From NCBI RefSeq assembly GCF_001411555.2, contig NC_049909.1, positions 13,202,686 to 13,266,685 of the forward strand: a stretch of DNA of 64,000 nt. The letters run 5' to 3'. The notes below the pieces were generated by a model that saw only the letters and a list, made by a program, of their open reading frames with translations, made no database searches and was not told the origin of the DNA. The position numbers and the translations under genes are program-made. Below are positions 23,013 through 36,129 of this stretch, piece after piece; within the stretch, counting starts at the first letter, position 1; the number at the start of each line of letters is the position of its first letter. The DNA is from Juglans regia. Its lineage: Eukaryota > Streptophyta > Magnoliopsida > Fagales > Juglandaceae.

Positions 23013-23572
23013 CGGACTCGGCTGCAGTTACCTCACCCACCTCAAGAACCACCTCCTCGATCATCGACTCCAGCATTGAGCCCACTCCCCCAACCAATGG
23101 AAAAACGTCTGAGGCCCCAATCTCAATCAAAAGGGCCACCTCTAAGGGCGCTTTTGTTAGGGTGACTTCATGCTTAAGGGAGTAATCAAATGGAGGACTC
23201 CTACGGGCGAGCGGGCTTGGTGAGTAGCACGGGAGGCATTCTTAAGGACCATGAAAAGAAAGAGAAAAGTTGGTCAGAAGATTAAAAAAAAAAAAAAGGA
23301 AAAAAGGGAGTAAGAAGGCAAGGGAACACAGGAATTCAAAAGCTTCAGGAGAAAATAAGGGCAAACAGACCGAGGAAATAAGGGGACTGGACTTAAATAG
23401 GCATCCGCGTTGAATGGACTTCCCTAGACAATGGGCTGACATGCCCCGCAGAAGGGAGAGTGACTGGGTGAAGATCCAACAATTCATGCTACATGGACCG
23501 ATGCGGGAAGGGAACCACAACCACAACACAAACAAGGGAAGCCAGACGGGCGCACTCAAGTGCACATCAGTC

Positions 23573-24311
23573 TGTTAGAGATGCACCGTCTAATTGTCCT
23601 CACATACAAAAGAATTCTCACTAACCCGTATGATAAGAATTGGCTAGGTAACTGGAGGGGATATTCTCATCCCCTCCTCGGGATTGTGCCTAGGTGAGAG
23701 ACTAAAGCCCATCTTTGCCTGAATTGCTCCCCTCCTATGGGACCAAGAATCACCAACACAAAACTTAACCCAAAAGTTGTACTAGAGGAAATGGGATACC
23801 CTCACGCGAGAAACAAGTCCCAGGGGGGGTACAAACTGGACACACGAACCCTAACACCCTCCTGTAACACCTAACATTTAAAGATCTACGCCGACAAGTG
23901 AACGAAGAACACAGACAACCCTTCATTCCCTGACGATGGGGACGGGAAGTGACTGCACCGGTCGCTTGCCATTGAGACGCCATCTGGGGAGCCATGCCGC
24001 ATTAATGGCACCACCTCAGAAGCAACGCTGCATTAAAGATCGTGGCCTGTCAACTATGGGTGTGAAGCAGAGCCCTGACACAGGGTATGGGATGTTCCCC
24101 GAATAATTCATATAAAAGCTAGACTTCATGTACGAATAATCTCTCCGAACACTCTGTTTCTACTAGAATTCTCCAAGGAAGAAGATTGAATTTGGCATCA
24201 GAGGTTCCCTAGACCACCACTGAGCCTACTTTTGTCTCTGTATTGTAGATAACAGGACCCCGACCCAAGTTGTTGGAACTTAGCCTAGGTGTAGTAAACA
24301 CGTCATCAACA
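23573..24311 (+). mobile_element. LTR-like segment with TATA box
   Basis: The segment runs from TGTTAG to ..CATCAACA, with TGTT/AACA ends. A TATAAAAG box lies at 24111-24118 on the + strand, followed about 90 bp on by TTTGGCATCAGAGG. No second copy is in the window and no polypurine tract stands at the left edge, so the limits are provisional. Confidence 0.4.
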
Positions 24312-24465
24312 AACTGAGTAACATGCATTAGTGTGTGTGTGTGTGTGTATTATATAAATATATATATATATATTTGTTATCCATGATCAGTTTAATCTAA
24401 TTAGAGATTAATCAAAATTCTCACCAACACATGTGTTTTTGTGTGTGTGTGTGTGTGTGTGTGTA
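24312..24465. repeat. GT/TA microsatellites flanking the Helitron
   Basis: (GT)n at about 24331-24349, (TA)n at about 24355-24375 and (GT)n at about 24439-24464, the last ending at the Helitron 3' terminus. Confidence 0.8.
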
Positions 24466-24500
24466 CTAGTAGTAATGAAACATCCAAGGGGCGTTTGCCC
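24466..24500 (-). other. Helitron 3' terminus: CTAG and hairpin
   Basis: On the - strand GGGC (24500-24497), AAAC loop, GCCC (24492-24489), then 19 nt and CTAG (24469-24466) followed by T. The stem is only 4-5 bp; typical plant Helitrons have a longer stem nearer to CTRR. Confidence 0.55.
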
Positions 24501-24797
24501 AGTGAAGAAACAATACGTATATGGTAATTATATATATATATATGAACTACATATAGATATAAATAAAAATAACACAATTGCATTATAAAAAAAATTATAT
24601 TTTCTTACAAATTTATAAATCATATAGCAAAAAAAAGTTATAACCTAATTGCAAAAAAAAAATTGTGAAAGAAAACAAATAGTATATGCAACAACCATAG
24701 TAATATATATGCAAAAGAAACTTGATATAAGTTTACAAAATGTAGTTTGATTTAAGTTTTAAACAATAAGTAAAATTCATGCTACAACCATAGTAAC

Positions 24798-26957
24798 TAA
24801 CATATTTCTTTCTCTTTTGCAGAATTAATTGATAAAATATTAAAATTCTTATGGCGTTGTTGGTTCATATGGTCTTTATCTGCACGAAGTTCGATTATCC
24901 ATTCTTTTTCTGAAATATCTTTGGCCATACTTTCCATGAATGGCAAATGCTCCTGCAAAAAAAAAAAAAAAAAGAATTTACTATAAAAATTATGTTTTGA
25001 TTTATAATTGTATTATTTGAATTGAAAAAATTTTAAAAATGTAACATTATATTACCTTGCCAGTATGATTCATAAAATGAATTGCTGAATAACCCAACAT
25101 TTTTTCTGCAATTTCACCAAATACTACTGCAGCTAGTTGTCATGTATCATCATCAACTTCAGCATATACTCGACAACTATTATCAACAAAAATATAGTTA
25201 TCTGTTAGAATGTATAGAAGAGATATGTTAAATTTTTTAAGTGAGTGATGTGAACTAAAGGTTTAGAATAAAAGTACATACCGTGATTGTGCAATGCTCA
25301 TATGCTTACAATGGTAACATGAAAATTTTTCATTGTAATCATAGCATATTCCTTCGTTACATCTTATGCAAGACATATAAAAGAAGATTTGGTAGAGATT
25401 AAGCACATCTATCTTGCCTTTCACCCAAAATTTTGGTTTCTATATGATATTTAAAACAGGTATTAAAATGATTGTGTTGTAATAATCAATAATCAAAAAA
25501 GCATTGTTAAGAATATAATTTACTGTTGTAGGTTGTGAAGCCTCGAGTAGTTCTGCAACGTCAAAAATGTTTGTTAATTTCCGGACAGCATGAGTAGTGG
25601 CAGATGTGTGTGTTGGATCCAAAGATTTTATAATCACATCTTCAAGCAAGAAATCATTGAGTGTTGCCCTGCAAAAATTTAAGAGAAATTAAAAACAAAT
25701 AATAATTTTTAAAATGTAACAATTCTACGTTGAAAACAAAAATTAATAAAAGTTTGTTTTAAATTAAAAGGGAAAAAAACATGTATTACCATTCTTGCAA
25801 TGATGCTGCACTAAGAATTCTAGGATTTATCGTAAACATACTCATTGGTTGAGATGACAAAAAGAGTTCTAAATTAAAAAGATATGATAGATATAGTATG
25901 AGCATATTATACAAAACAAAAATATAGAATTCTAAATTTTTTAATAATACCATTATAAGAAGTAACTTTTAATCGTCTGGCAAAAATGATTGGTTTAGCT
26001 CCAATAACTTCTGAAATTTGTTGGCATTCAGCATCAACAAATTGACCCCACATAGTCAAACATACAGGGTTCAAGCTATAAAATTGAAGCAAAAGTAATC
26101 AATAATTTCATATCAATAAATGGAATTAAAAAAATTATTATTGAAAATGTAATAAAATAAATACATAATTTAAAGAATATGTTCACCTTTAATCAATCAA
26201 ATATATTTCTTGCAAGACTTTGGAACCATTTGTTGTCTTCACTTCTCTAGTTGGCTTAATGTATAATGCAATTGCCAACAAATCTAATAAATCATGTTTA
26301 TAGTTTTTTGTTTGTTAATAAATATAGTTATGAAAGGATCTATAAGTTTTGATTGAATATTTACCTATCTCTACAACCGAATCTGTAAATTTTGATTGAA
26401 TATTTACCTATCTCTACAACCAAATCTTTATAATTATGAAGTTCACTAAATGAAACAATATCATAAACTGGTGGCTACAATATTTCTTCATCATCTGGAA
26501 TTTCTTCAATTATCATCCTTGAATTTAAGATTCATTGGTATTGATGAGTTTGAGTTTTATATTTAGGATCTAACGACTTCACATAAGCATTACTAACGTA
26601 GTATGACTGGAATACATGTAAAGTATCATCACGTGAATCAATATATTTGTCAAACATGGTTGCTTGTAGTCGATTGCCCTGTAAAATATTAAATAATATA
26701 TTTCCAGCAGAAATTAATATATGCTTATCACTATTAAAAAAACATTTAACATCATTAAATATATAGTTATAACTTTTTATAAATTTACAAAACAACAAGT
26801 ATTATACATCGGCATCAATTAAGATTATGTGTTGATATTTTAACGGCGAATGCTATGCTATACATTTCGGAGATTTTTCTACTACAAGCATTTTAATTCT
26901 CCAATTCCTTGTGCTTGATGTGATATCTTTGATAGATGTATAAAACTTTCGCATCAT
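24798..26957 (-). pseudogene. RPA1-like single-strand DNA binding protein of the Helitron
   Basis: Exon-like coding blocks on the - strand are separated by AT-rich introns. The start at 26957 (MMRKFYTSIKDITSSTRNW) resembles the first OB fold of plant RPA1-like proteins. GNRLQATMFDKYIDSRDDTLHVFQSYYVSNA follows, then a central OB fold (NPVCLTMWGQFVDAECQQ). Last is a C-terminal zinc-ribbon OB fold (MSCIRCNEGICYDYNEKFSCYHCKH, at about 25380-25290). RPA proteins coat single-stranded DNA; in Helitrons they may assist rolling-circle replication. Stops appear in some blocks, so it is probably a pseudogene, although alternative splicing cannot be excluded. Location just downstream of RepHel supports its being a Helitron cargo gene. 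Confidence 0.75.
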
Positions 26958-27128
26958 AAACATTGCATATGTAAAAAAGGAAAAAATTGCATTAGCATTT
27001 AAACTTGAAACTTTACAAAATAATAACAATATGAATCTAAATTATTGAATCAATTTACTTGTATAATGTTAAAATGAAAATGTCAAACTTAATAATTCTC
27101 TATACACAATATTTTTTATGTAATTCTA

Positions 27129-28560
27129 TTAAGATCTATTGACTGATATCGACCTTATCACAATTTTTACTGAAGAGGCTGTCTTAGCTCTTGATAATGC
27201 TACATATAGTTGTCCATGAGAGAATACAGGTTGTGGCAGATATATCCCTACAAAATCCAATGTTTGGCCATGTGCTTTGTTGATTCTCATTGCAAAACTT
27301 AATCTGATAGGAAATTGAGTTCTCTTGAATGGGAAACCATTGTTTTCATCAGTTTTTGGCAAAAATATGATTATTGGTATAAAAACTCTTTTACCATTAT
27401 GATGACCAACTGCGATTTCTGCATCAATGACGTTACGTTCAAAGTTGCGACGTATCAGACGAGTTTCATTGCATAAGCCTTCTGAAAGATTAATATTTCT
27501 AAACAACGTGATTGGAAAATCTTTTTTAAGTAGCAATTCATTAGATGGAACCCCATTTGGTGTCAAAGTATTCAAGAAGTCTTCCATAATGTCTTGTTCA
27601 AATGCATAAATTGCTTCATCGAAACTATAATATTGTTTTAGCTCACCTGGAAACATCTGTTTAAGTCTAGCATTTATTTCATCTGTTTTTGGAGTCAATA
27701 TAGCACGATTCAACATTTCAGACAAATTTTCTAAATAATCATGAATGTTATGAAAAACAGCATTTATCAGTTTTTGCAAAGAACCAGCATCATTTTCATA
27801 ACGGATAAGCATATCATCAGGAATTTTTGTCTCTTCATCAATTGTGATTGGGGAAATTCCATTACCTAATTGAAGCAAGTAATTTGAAAATTTTGGATCT
27901 AATCTCGCCTGCATGTTTTGAGTCAAGGAAATTTTGGATCAGAGCAGGCCATATTTAAGAGGAAAGCAAGCTTGCATCAATTTGTTATTGTCTTATACTT
28001 TTACGAACGACAGGTAAAATTTATCGAAAGTCTCCACAAAAAACATCAACCTCACCACCAAATAATAACTCAGAATCACTGATGTCTCAGAGCATTATGT
28101 CCAATGCTTCTATAGATTAACTTTGCAACACGTAATAATCTTGCAAGTCCACTCTGTTTACTAACATTGCAAGTGTTGTTTTTGTCAAAACTTAATGGAA
28201 TCTTGAATCGTGAATGTGTTGTTTGACCTCCAAGTAAAATAAATGTTGCAACACCAGATGATGCAGTTACAAGCGCTATCAACTGTTTAAATCTTAATGT
28301 AGCAAGAAGCGCTTTATATAGAAATGTATTTCCTGTTCCACCAGGACCATCAATAAAGAATTTGCTTGATTTGAGAAAACATTTTGTAAAATTGAATCAT
28401 AGGCATGTTGTTGTTCATCATTGAGAATTGTTGATGCCATAAGGCCTTCCTCTGAAATTGTGATTGCCAATTCATCATTAATCTCTCTAAATTGATGTTG
28501 GTCGTCATCAAAAGAAATATCATGATCTAAGAGATTAAGTATGTTGATATTTTTTCCCAT
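27129..28560 (-). pseudogene. Helitron PIF1-like helicase domain
   Basis: The C-terminal 265-codon block (27926-27129) is open and carries helicase signatures TQFPIRLSFAMRINKAHGQTLDFVGIYL and HGQLYVALSRAKT. The N-terminal part (28560-28076) is frameshifted. Its Walker A loop, at about 28350-28320, reads GPGGTGNT where active helicases have GPGGTGKT: the ATP-binding Lys is replaced by Asn (codon at 28328-28330). The Walker B region near 28110 is unrecognisable. The helicase unwinds donor DNA during Helitron transposition; this copy should be inactive. Confidence 0.85.
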
Positions 28561-31330
28561 TGACTCAAGTGTAAAAAGAAATATGCCACAAAACTTCTTT
28601 TCTGATATTCATAAAGCTACTTTCAACTCTTTTAAAGTCAGCTGACATACTTTCTTCAAAATGTTCCCACAATTCTCTTGGATTCGTAAGATTACAATAA
28701 ACTAAGATTGTAACAAATAGTCTTCTCAAACTGTATGGCATTTGATATAGTGATGCTTCATATAAACAATCTTTTAAGGATGTATTTGACTTTAATAAGC
28801 CATGCCATGTAACTGCCTCACGAAATGTCAGAGCAATGACACCATTAATTGCTTTGAGGTGGACAAAAGATAGAGAACCTCTTATATGTTTCAATAATAG
28901 CCGCAGATAATACATTTCACCTTCAAATGGATTTGCTGCAACGATTTTGCCAATAACTGTTCGTTTCTTTCAAGGGGTCCAGGTTTTATGTTGGTTACTC
29001 CAAACCAAAAATTCAGAAAATTCTTTATACAACAATGATCAAGAGCTTTCATTTACACGATTTGTTGCAAAAAATTCTATTAATATTGATTTTGCATAAA
29101 AATAGAGTTGACAATATTGTTCAAGTTTTGATTTGCAGAAAAAGTCACCAGATGTTGATCTTCAAGATGTAAATGTAAGTTATATACTGCTGGATGCATT
29201 TCATTTACAATAAAGTAAAAAATCTTCCACATAACTTCAGGTGGAGCAATCCATCGACCTAATTGGAATAATTGAATTTCATCAACAAGTTGATTGCTTT
29301 GTTCTGAAATTACATTAAAACCAATATGGTCATGACATTTGTAGATATATTTGTAAAGATATTTCATTACTTTAATTGTAGAGCAGATCTCAACATTGAT
29401 ATGAAAATCAAATGTTGTAACCAAATATGGATTATATGGAACAACCTAAAGATTATCCAAATGTTGCCCTCTAACTTTGGCAGTATTTTCATTATCACAA
29501 TGTTTGTATTGTGGAAAACAATCATTTCCAATAGTTGTATTAGGTGTGAAATTTTTCGAATATTGACTTTTGCAAGCGCCATTTGTTTCATACATACATT
29601 CGTCAGATTTAATATTCCACAAGGGTCATGCATTATATGTTTGACAACAGTTTTATAGAAATGTGGATTATCATTTTTATCAGGTATTTCAACCGACACA
29701 ATTTCATTAAAAGATTCCAGAGTATAAATCTTCCAATCTGTTTGTAATATAATCAAGAAATGAGCACGTGGAAGTCATCTTTTTTAGTGTTCGATCATAT
29801 AAACATATGCTGCAACTTTGCCAAAAATTTGTCACTTGAATAGTTGATATTTAAGTTCTTCTAACTTTGCTTTGAAGATTCTAGCAATCAAATCAAGACG
29901 ATATTGTACTTTTCATTGTGGACCTAACTCATCTAGAATTTCTTTCCAACTTGGATTGCATGTTATCGTCAAAAAAATATCAAGTTTTCCATAACTTTGG
30001 ACTAAATTCATTGCTTCCATATATCTTTTCAGCATGTCTCTTGGTCCACCAATAAAAGAAGAAAGTAATATAATACATTTGCCAATCTTGGAACTATCTT
30101 TTTCTCTAAGTGAAAAACTATCAACAATACATTGATATACTTCAGATCTAATTTGTTGTTGTTTAGTACGAAAGTAATCCAATCTCGAAGTTTCAATCTT
30201 AACATACATGTCAATAACGAATTGCTGCAACAAACGGCCAAAGCATAAGAAAATGGATCTGATGTTTTCTCTAAATTGTAGCTTGTAACAATAATATTCA
30301 CAACATGAAACAATTGGCTCTTTTTTTTTCTAGAGTACTACAGAAATCAAATTTGAGAATATAAGGTGACTCCAAATTTAGAAGTAAAAACATCATTAAA
30401 TTATCAAGGTATAGAAAATATATTTAAACCTTGTGTTTCTCTTGAAAGTAAATCATCACCTGATGTTGATTGTTGCAATTCAAGTAATGTTGATGTTTCG
30501 TTTGGCAAGAGTCGTGCACCTTTTTTTACTCTTTGTATGTCATTATGCCAACCGGTGTCACCATAAGGAAACAACAATGGATATTAAAGTGGATCATCAC
30601 ATCCAAAATTATATTGAACTATATAACTACCACCTGAATGATTGTAAACTATAATACTTCTTCCACTCAATTGCTCTGAATTGTTATTTTCAATCCAAAT
30701 TACTGCCACTTGTGACGCTTTAGGAGCATTAAAAACACGTTAGTCTAAACTAGGATCTGATTTGATATGGATTTCATGATGTTCCACATTAGGCATATCA
30801 CCAAGTCTTCGAAAAAAAAAATAAGAATTAACAGAAAGAATTTCCATAAGTTGAGTGATAATTGATGCATCCAATCTTTTTGATTCTGCAATTCATGTTT
30901 AGTATCATAGAAATATAATTGTAAATAAGAAGGAAGTTCATCCAAAGGAGTTAAATTATTAAGATAATGATAGATTTGTCCCTAAGCTCGAAATGTATAG
31001 ATTCCTTTGTTTCTTCTGCAAAGATCTCTATCAAATTTAACTCCAAATGACGTAAATGCAAATTTGTTATTGTATATGCGAACATAGGTTAAAAATTTGG
31101 CCGTCTCAACTGTGTTCAAACAAAATAAATGATAGAGTTGATCAGGAGCATTATTTGTAGCTAAAGTAATTGTTCCATCATAGCATAAGCTATTTGTTTC
31201 ACGATAAAATCTTTTTGCTCCACAATACTTGCAAGACGGCACCAATGGCAAACAGTTTGTTTCATTTGGCACAGTTTTTAATATCTGCCTAAACTAAGCA
31301 ATTTGATGAGGACGCTTACCTAAGGAACAT
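28561..31330 (-). pseudogene. Helitron Rep (HUH nuclease) and N-terminal region
   Basis: From the right: a Cys-rich block CKYCGAKRFY (31230), the FTSFGVKFDRDLCRRNKGIYTFRA motif (31010), and then the Helitron-like N domain with RSEVYQCIVDSF, IGGPRDMLKRYMEAMNLVQSYGKLDIFLTITCNPSW (30230-29913). The HUH motif follows at about 29774-29760, reading LPRAHFL where LPHAHFL is expected, so the first metal-binding His is Arg (codon 29766-29768). The tyrosine region MKYLYKYIYKCHDHIGF (about 29340) keeps its Tyr residues. Rep nicks and joins the ends. Many frameshifts and stops confirm a pseudogene. Confidence 0.82.
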
Positions 31331-32000
31331 ATGAAAGAATATGAAGCAATTTTTTAAATTTTGTAAAAATTGACTCAAAAAATAATAAAATAATTAAAAA
31401 GAAGGTAAAAAGAATAATTTAGTATTATGGTTTTTTGTTGTCTTGACAAGACCTTGATGTACTGCTTTCACAGTTGAATTGATCTTGAAAAGTACAAGTA
31501 GCCTATTGAACAAGATATTTACACTTTGAACATAAAATGACAAATAAAAAGTTTCATTTAAAAATATGGGAAAAAAAATGAAAGGTACACAATAAACCTG
31601 TTCAATTGTAATTTGATCATATCTATTTGGAGTTTCGATAAATATATTTGTTAACGTTAGAGGCAAGGAATCAGTTGTATCAAGTGTAGATAGATTCATT
31701 TCTTGATCAGCTGAAGAGATACTTATGTCTTTAGAATAACCAACATCTTCTGAAAAGAAGTTGTCAATTGCATTGATACCAGCATGAGAGACACTTCGTT
31801 TTTTTCGTTGCAAAAGATCAGCATTTTCATCACTTTCGAGAATAGGTGCATCCATAATATTTGTTTCATAGATGAAAAATTGTCCATCTTGAATGGCTCT
31901 ACTTGTTGATGCTTTTTGTCGACAATATCGTTCTCTTTTCTTTTGATGCAATTGTTCTTTTTGTTTTTCTGGTAAGAGACTATAAGGAGGTTTTTTGCTG
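31331..32000 (-). pseudogene. Helitron RepHel N-terminal exon (degraded)
   Basis: A - strand frame of 185 codons (31951-31394) begins with a basic stretch (HQKKRERYCRQKAS). It continues with acidic and Ser/Thr-rich sequence containing no domain I recognise. Its position just before the Cys-rich Rep start suggests it is the first exon of RepHel, with similar basic 'R/K-rich' starts known in plant Helitron proteins. Its last about 60 codons look intronic or non-coding. Confidence 0.5.
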
Positions 32001-34176
32001 ATTGTTTTTCACGACCTTGTGGGATTTTTTAAAGAGTTTATTAGACAAAAAGATTGATCAAACATATTTTTAAGAAGATTCTCTCTATATGTTAGGTCAT
32101 CTTACCATTATTCATTTTGTTTGTCAATAAAAAAAGGTGGTTAACAATAACGCTGACTTGGAAAAATCAAATTTGAACAAAGGAATAATCAATACAATGA
32201 ATTTTGAATCAATATCCTACGAAATCTTAATAAAGGAATGATAGACATAATGAAAAGCATGCATGAACTATTGCAACTAAAAGATAACACGTAAGCATAT
32301 ATACTGAAAATTAAAATCAATATAAAAAAAAAAGAAATTATTAAATAGATAAATACTAAACATTACAAGCACGAAAGAATAAGAATTACAAATAAGAATA
32401 ATAACTAAAATTAATGGGCAGAACATTGAAATAATATATATAAAAACAGAACACATTTTTAAATGAACAAATAAAACATACAAAGACGATAAATAGAATG
32501 AAAAACATATAAAGAATTCTTCATAGATGCTCAAAGTAGGTAGTTGAATCGAATAACTTGGCAGGTACATTTATGAAATACAATAGAACAGTATAACAAA
32601 TAAGTACAAAATCAAATATTGAACAGATAAACATTAAATATTTATATTTCAATTAATACTTGATAAATCCAAAAGGAAAAAAATATGTAGAGCATACCCT
32701 GAAACAAATGACAGCTAGAAACGTCACAGAAGAAGCCCAAAAAATTAATAAAAACGATTAACCTGTCAAAAACTAACAAGAAAAAGTTAAAATTAGTATC
32801 ATTAATCAAAATTTGTACAAGAAATTATACAAATAAGACTAAAAACATGCCACTATGAATGTTAACATCGATCTAACTTAAATAATGACTGAATGTAATT
32901 AAAAAAGAAAGAAATAGAGTTTTTTTTTTTCTGTTATTGTAATTTTGTTGAAATATCGGTTATAGAATAAATATTTAATATTGACAATAATTGTAATAAT
33001 AACAAAATTATATTTTCAAACAGAAATATGCAACAACATATTTTTTCTGATTCTTTAACAGCTTCATTTTCACTTAATTGTTATCATTCCTAAAAAAATA
33101 GCAAATTTTTCTTAAAAAAATAGCAAATTATTTTAAATAAATTTTGGCAATTTTAATTGCATAGTCAGTTTTATTTATTTTCATATTTATTACATTAATA
33201 TCCAAGAAAAATAAATATTTACTGTAATAACAAATTTAAAACACTGAGAACATTCTTCCCTTATTTAAAAAACATTAAAAAATTAAAAAAATCCTGAATA
33301 AAATAATTAAGGTTTGTTTTCATCATAATTTATAAAAGATTTTTCCATTTACATACTTAATTTTAAAAAAATGAAGAATGTCCTCGATGATTGTAAATTT
33401 ATCATCACAATAAGTATTTTATTTTTTTAGAAATAATGCAATAATATTTTTTAACTATAAAACCTTTAATTTTTTATGAAAATGAATTTGCCTAAACAAT
33501 CAATTAAAATAAAAAAATAACAAGGGCAAGTTAAACCAATAAATTTTGAAATTTAAACTAAAACATATTTTAATTTGCAAAATTCAGCCTCGAGAAGTAA
33601 TTTTGTAATTTGAGTATGTTTTGAAAAATCAAGAATTTTACAATACAAACGGATGATAATATTCATTCTGAAAACTTGTAACCGTTGGTATGTAATTTAA
33701 ATATAAATTAGAATGAAAATATATTATGCTTCGATTATTGATTTTAATATAAATTACTTCTTAATATAACTTGGTTTTATAATCAAAGTTTTCATCTTTT
33801 GATGCGGAAAATCTTCTATTTTTTCAAACAAATAAGCGAATTTCAGTTTTAATTTTTCATAGAAAATTTTTTAACTGCAGTTTTTTATTCTACTTTATTA
33901 TGACGAATTTTATAATTTTCAGAGTTATGTAAGTTTATTCATACATATTTGGTTTTTGTCATAAACAAAACAGCAAATTGTGCAACACAACCAATATTGC
34001 TTCACTTTAAAGCAGAACAAAATATATAGAAAAAGAAAGGTATGGTACAGGTTAAATTTTCGATATCACAAAATTTTGATAATTTCATATTTACATCACT
34101 TTCATATTTACATAACACCATCTGATAGTCAATAAATAAAAAATTCAAAGAAAGCAATGATGAGAGGATTTTCATC

Positions 34177-35020
34177 AAACTGTTAATCCTAATACAAAGA
34201 ACATAAATAAGGAAGATTTTCATCAGTTGATGGAATAAGACTATAACAATTTCTTCTTTCATCTAAAGATTATTATTGCAGACAATTATGCTAAAGAACT
34301 CCATCATCTTATAAAAAGCCTCATCATCTAAATTCTTAAAAAAGAAAAAAAAAGAATCACAGCACAAAGCAATGCAACAGAACTAACTATTCACATGCAA
34401 ATCACAACAATGTTAAATAAGAGCATTCTCATCCAGTGCATTTTATATTGAATGTATAAATAAATGGGATTTAGAATGGTGAAAATAGTGACAGCATGCG
34501 TAAGTAAGGACCCATTCATATCGAATGGTTGCAAAACATCACCCAAATCCCGATTTTCTTTTGCATAAAGTACCACAAACTACAATATGGTCATCCAGGT
34601 GAGGATTATCCCGCCATATCGATGGGGCCCCATTAACACTTGTAAATTAACCTGCACTATAACACAATCATCTCAGCCTAATAACAGCTCCCCTCCCCCA
34701 GTACGAAACACTGCAAAAGATCCAACAATACAGAACAAATTACCCAACACAGCCAACACAGATCATAACATGCAAACGAGAAATGAAATCCCAAATTCTT
34801 CTCGTCGACGCATAGAGAGAGCCGTAGATGATGAACACACTGCATACCATTCAACTCATCAAACTGTTAATCCCAATACAAAGAATATAAATAAGGAGGA
34901 TTTTCGTCAGATGATGGAATAAGACCATAACAATTTCTTCTTTTATTTGAAGATTATTACTGCAGACAATCATGTTAAAAAATTTCATCATCTTATGAAA
35001 ACCATCATCATCTAAATTCT
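34177..35020. repeat. About 160-bp direct repeat, period about 680 bp
   Basis: 'atcaaactgttaatcc(t/c)aatacaaagaa(c/t)ataaataagga' begins at about 34177 and again at about 34858; similarity continues through 'aagattattattgcagacaat' and 'catcatctaaattctt' to about 34335 and 35020. Confidence 0.75.
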
Positions 35021-35650
35021 TTTTTCTTAGAACAAACAGAATGACATGTTATTTTTTTATTTCATTGTAAGAATATATCACACAACAATCATAACATGCA
35101 AATCAAAGAAAGCAAAAAATAATAAAACAACTACAAATGATACAACAACAAAAAGAACCTTTACAAGAATAAAAACAGCAAAGAATTGCAGAATTAAAAA
35201 AAAAAAACACTGCATTACAAAAAAAAATTTGAACACTACATCATACCTGGAAAAAACAAAAAAGGGTTAATACAACTCAAACTTTATAGAACATATTTGA
35301 AAAAAATTCTATCTATACCATGAAAAATCAGCTGCACAGCTAAAAAAGGGCTAGAAAAAATATATTTGCTGACAATTTTGAAACTCTTAATCACTCCTAA
35401 AACCATAAATAAGTTAATAATCACATGTTATAATGAAATTAAAAAATATTAGCAATAAGTACAAAATGAAGAACTTGAGAAAGGCAAACCTTACAGTAAA
35501 ACTCCAATGCCAGTGCTATTGTTAGAAACCTTCAGCAAAAAACAAACAAATATTAAATATTAAACATAAATTTGCTAGAAAGACCAAATCAAAGCCCAAA
35601 TTGAGAAAATCAAGAGGTACCAACCTGAAATGAAAAGCCCAAACCACTTA

Positions 35651-35843
35651 GGGTGAGTTTGGTTACCAAACTCATCTCAACTCATCATTACAACTTTTTA
35701 AAATCCTAATACAAAATATAATAAATAATTCAACTTTTTCAAATCCTAAAATAATAATAATATTAAAAAATAATATTCTAACAATATTTTATCATCTCAA
35801 CTCAACTCAACTCAATTCACTTTAACATCCAAACACAATCTTA
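35651..35843. mobile_element. MITE family A, copy 3 (nested in the Helitron)
   Basis: Reverse-oriented member: 'ccaaactcatctcaactcatcattacaactttt', 'acaaaatataataaataattcaact' and terminal CCAAACACAATC. It matches copies 1 and 2 and sits in the leader, so it inserted after or travelled with the Helitron. Confidence 0.75.
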
Positions 35844-36129
35844 GTCACCATAACATCAAAAGAACACAATAAGACAACAATTTACAAGTTTTATCTTCTA
35901 TACTAAAACCAAAATAAAGGCGGGAGGAAAAGAAGAAACGGCCAACAGAGAAATCAAGAGAAAGCAGAAGAAAAAGAGAGAGAACATAGAAGGCAAATAA
36001 AAAGGTGGAAGAAAAAAAAGCACAAAACCTGCAGCCCCTCTAACACTAGCTTAGTAAAAAGACCAAACAATCTCTATGTAAACGGACACAAAAGAAAAAC
36101 ATAAAATGATAGAAAAGATAAAACACCCA

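Larger units (their letters stand above)
21552..23190 (-). pseudogene. Coiled-coil ORF of the putative gypsy-type (Tat extra ORF) family
   Basis: The N-terminal part (23139-22440) is acidic and low-complexity with a tandemly repeated block, then a coiled coil (GQVEELKESVRELQEE; LEATLAEMERKLASSDFLVKDL). The end (YDYKEGLKRMRDHVLV...DLRSLDLKSLTPDP) resembles the C-terminus of plant 'putative gypsy type transposon' proteins, whose role is unknown. It has several in-frame stops and is interrupted at 22168-22340 by a MITE. Family assignment is from general resemblance and not from a search. Confidence 0.5.
21545..24311. mobile_element. Gypsy Tat-like remnant: coiled-coil ORF plus LTR-like segment
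   Basis: A - strand coiled-coil ORF (21552 to about 23190) is followed by a GC-richer segment with a TATA box on the + strand. Tat-lineage gypsy elements are known to carry extra, often antisense, ORFs between pol and the 3' LTR, including the 'putative gypsy type transposon' family. If that holds here, the element is + oriented, truncated on the left at the copia junction, with its 3' LTR at about 23573-24311. A - strand element with a 5' LTR is the alternative. LTR limits are uncertain. Confidence 0.5.

Noticed and set aside
34395..34630. Tourist-like MITE end (gagcattctcatcc) inside the Helitron
   Set aside because: The matching inverted right end and target duplication are absent; the sequence is part of a duplicated leader block.
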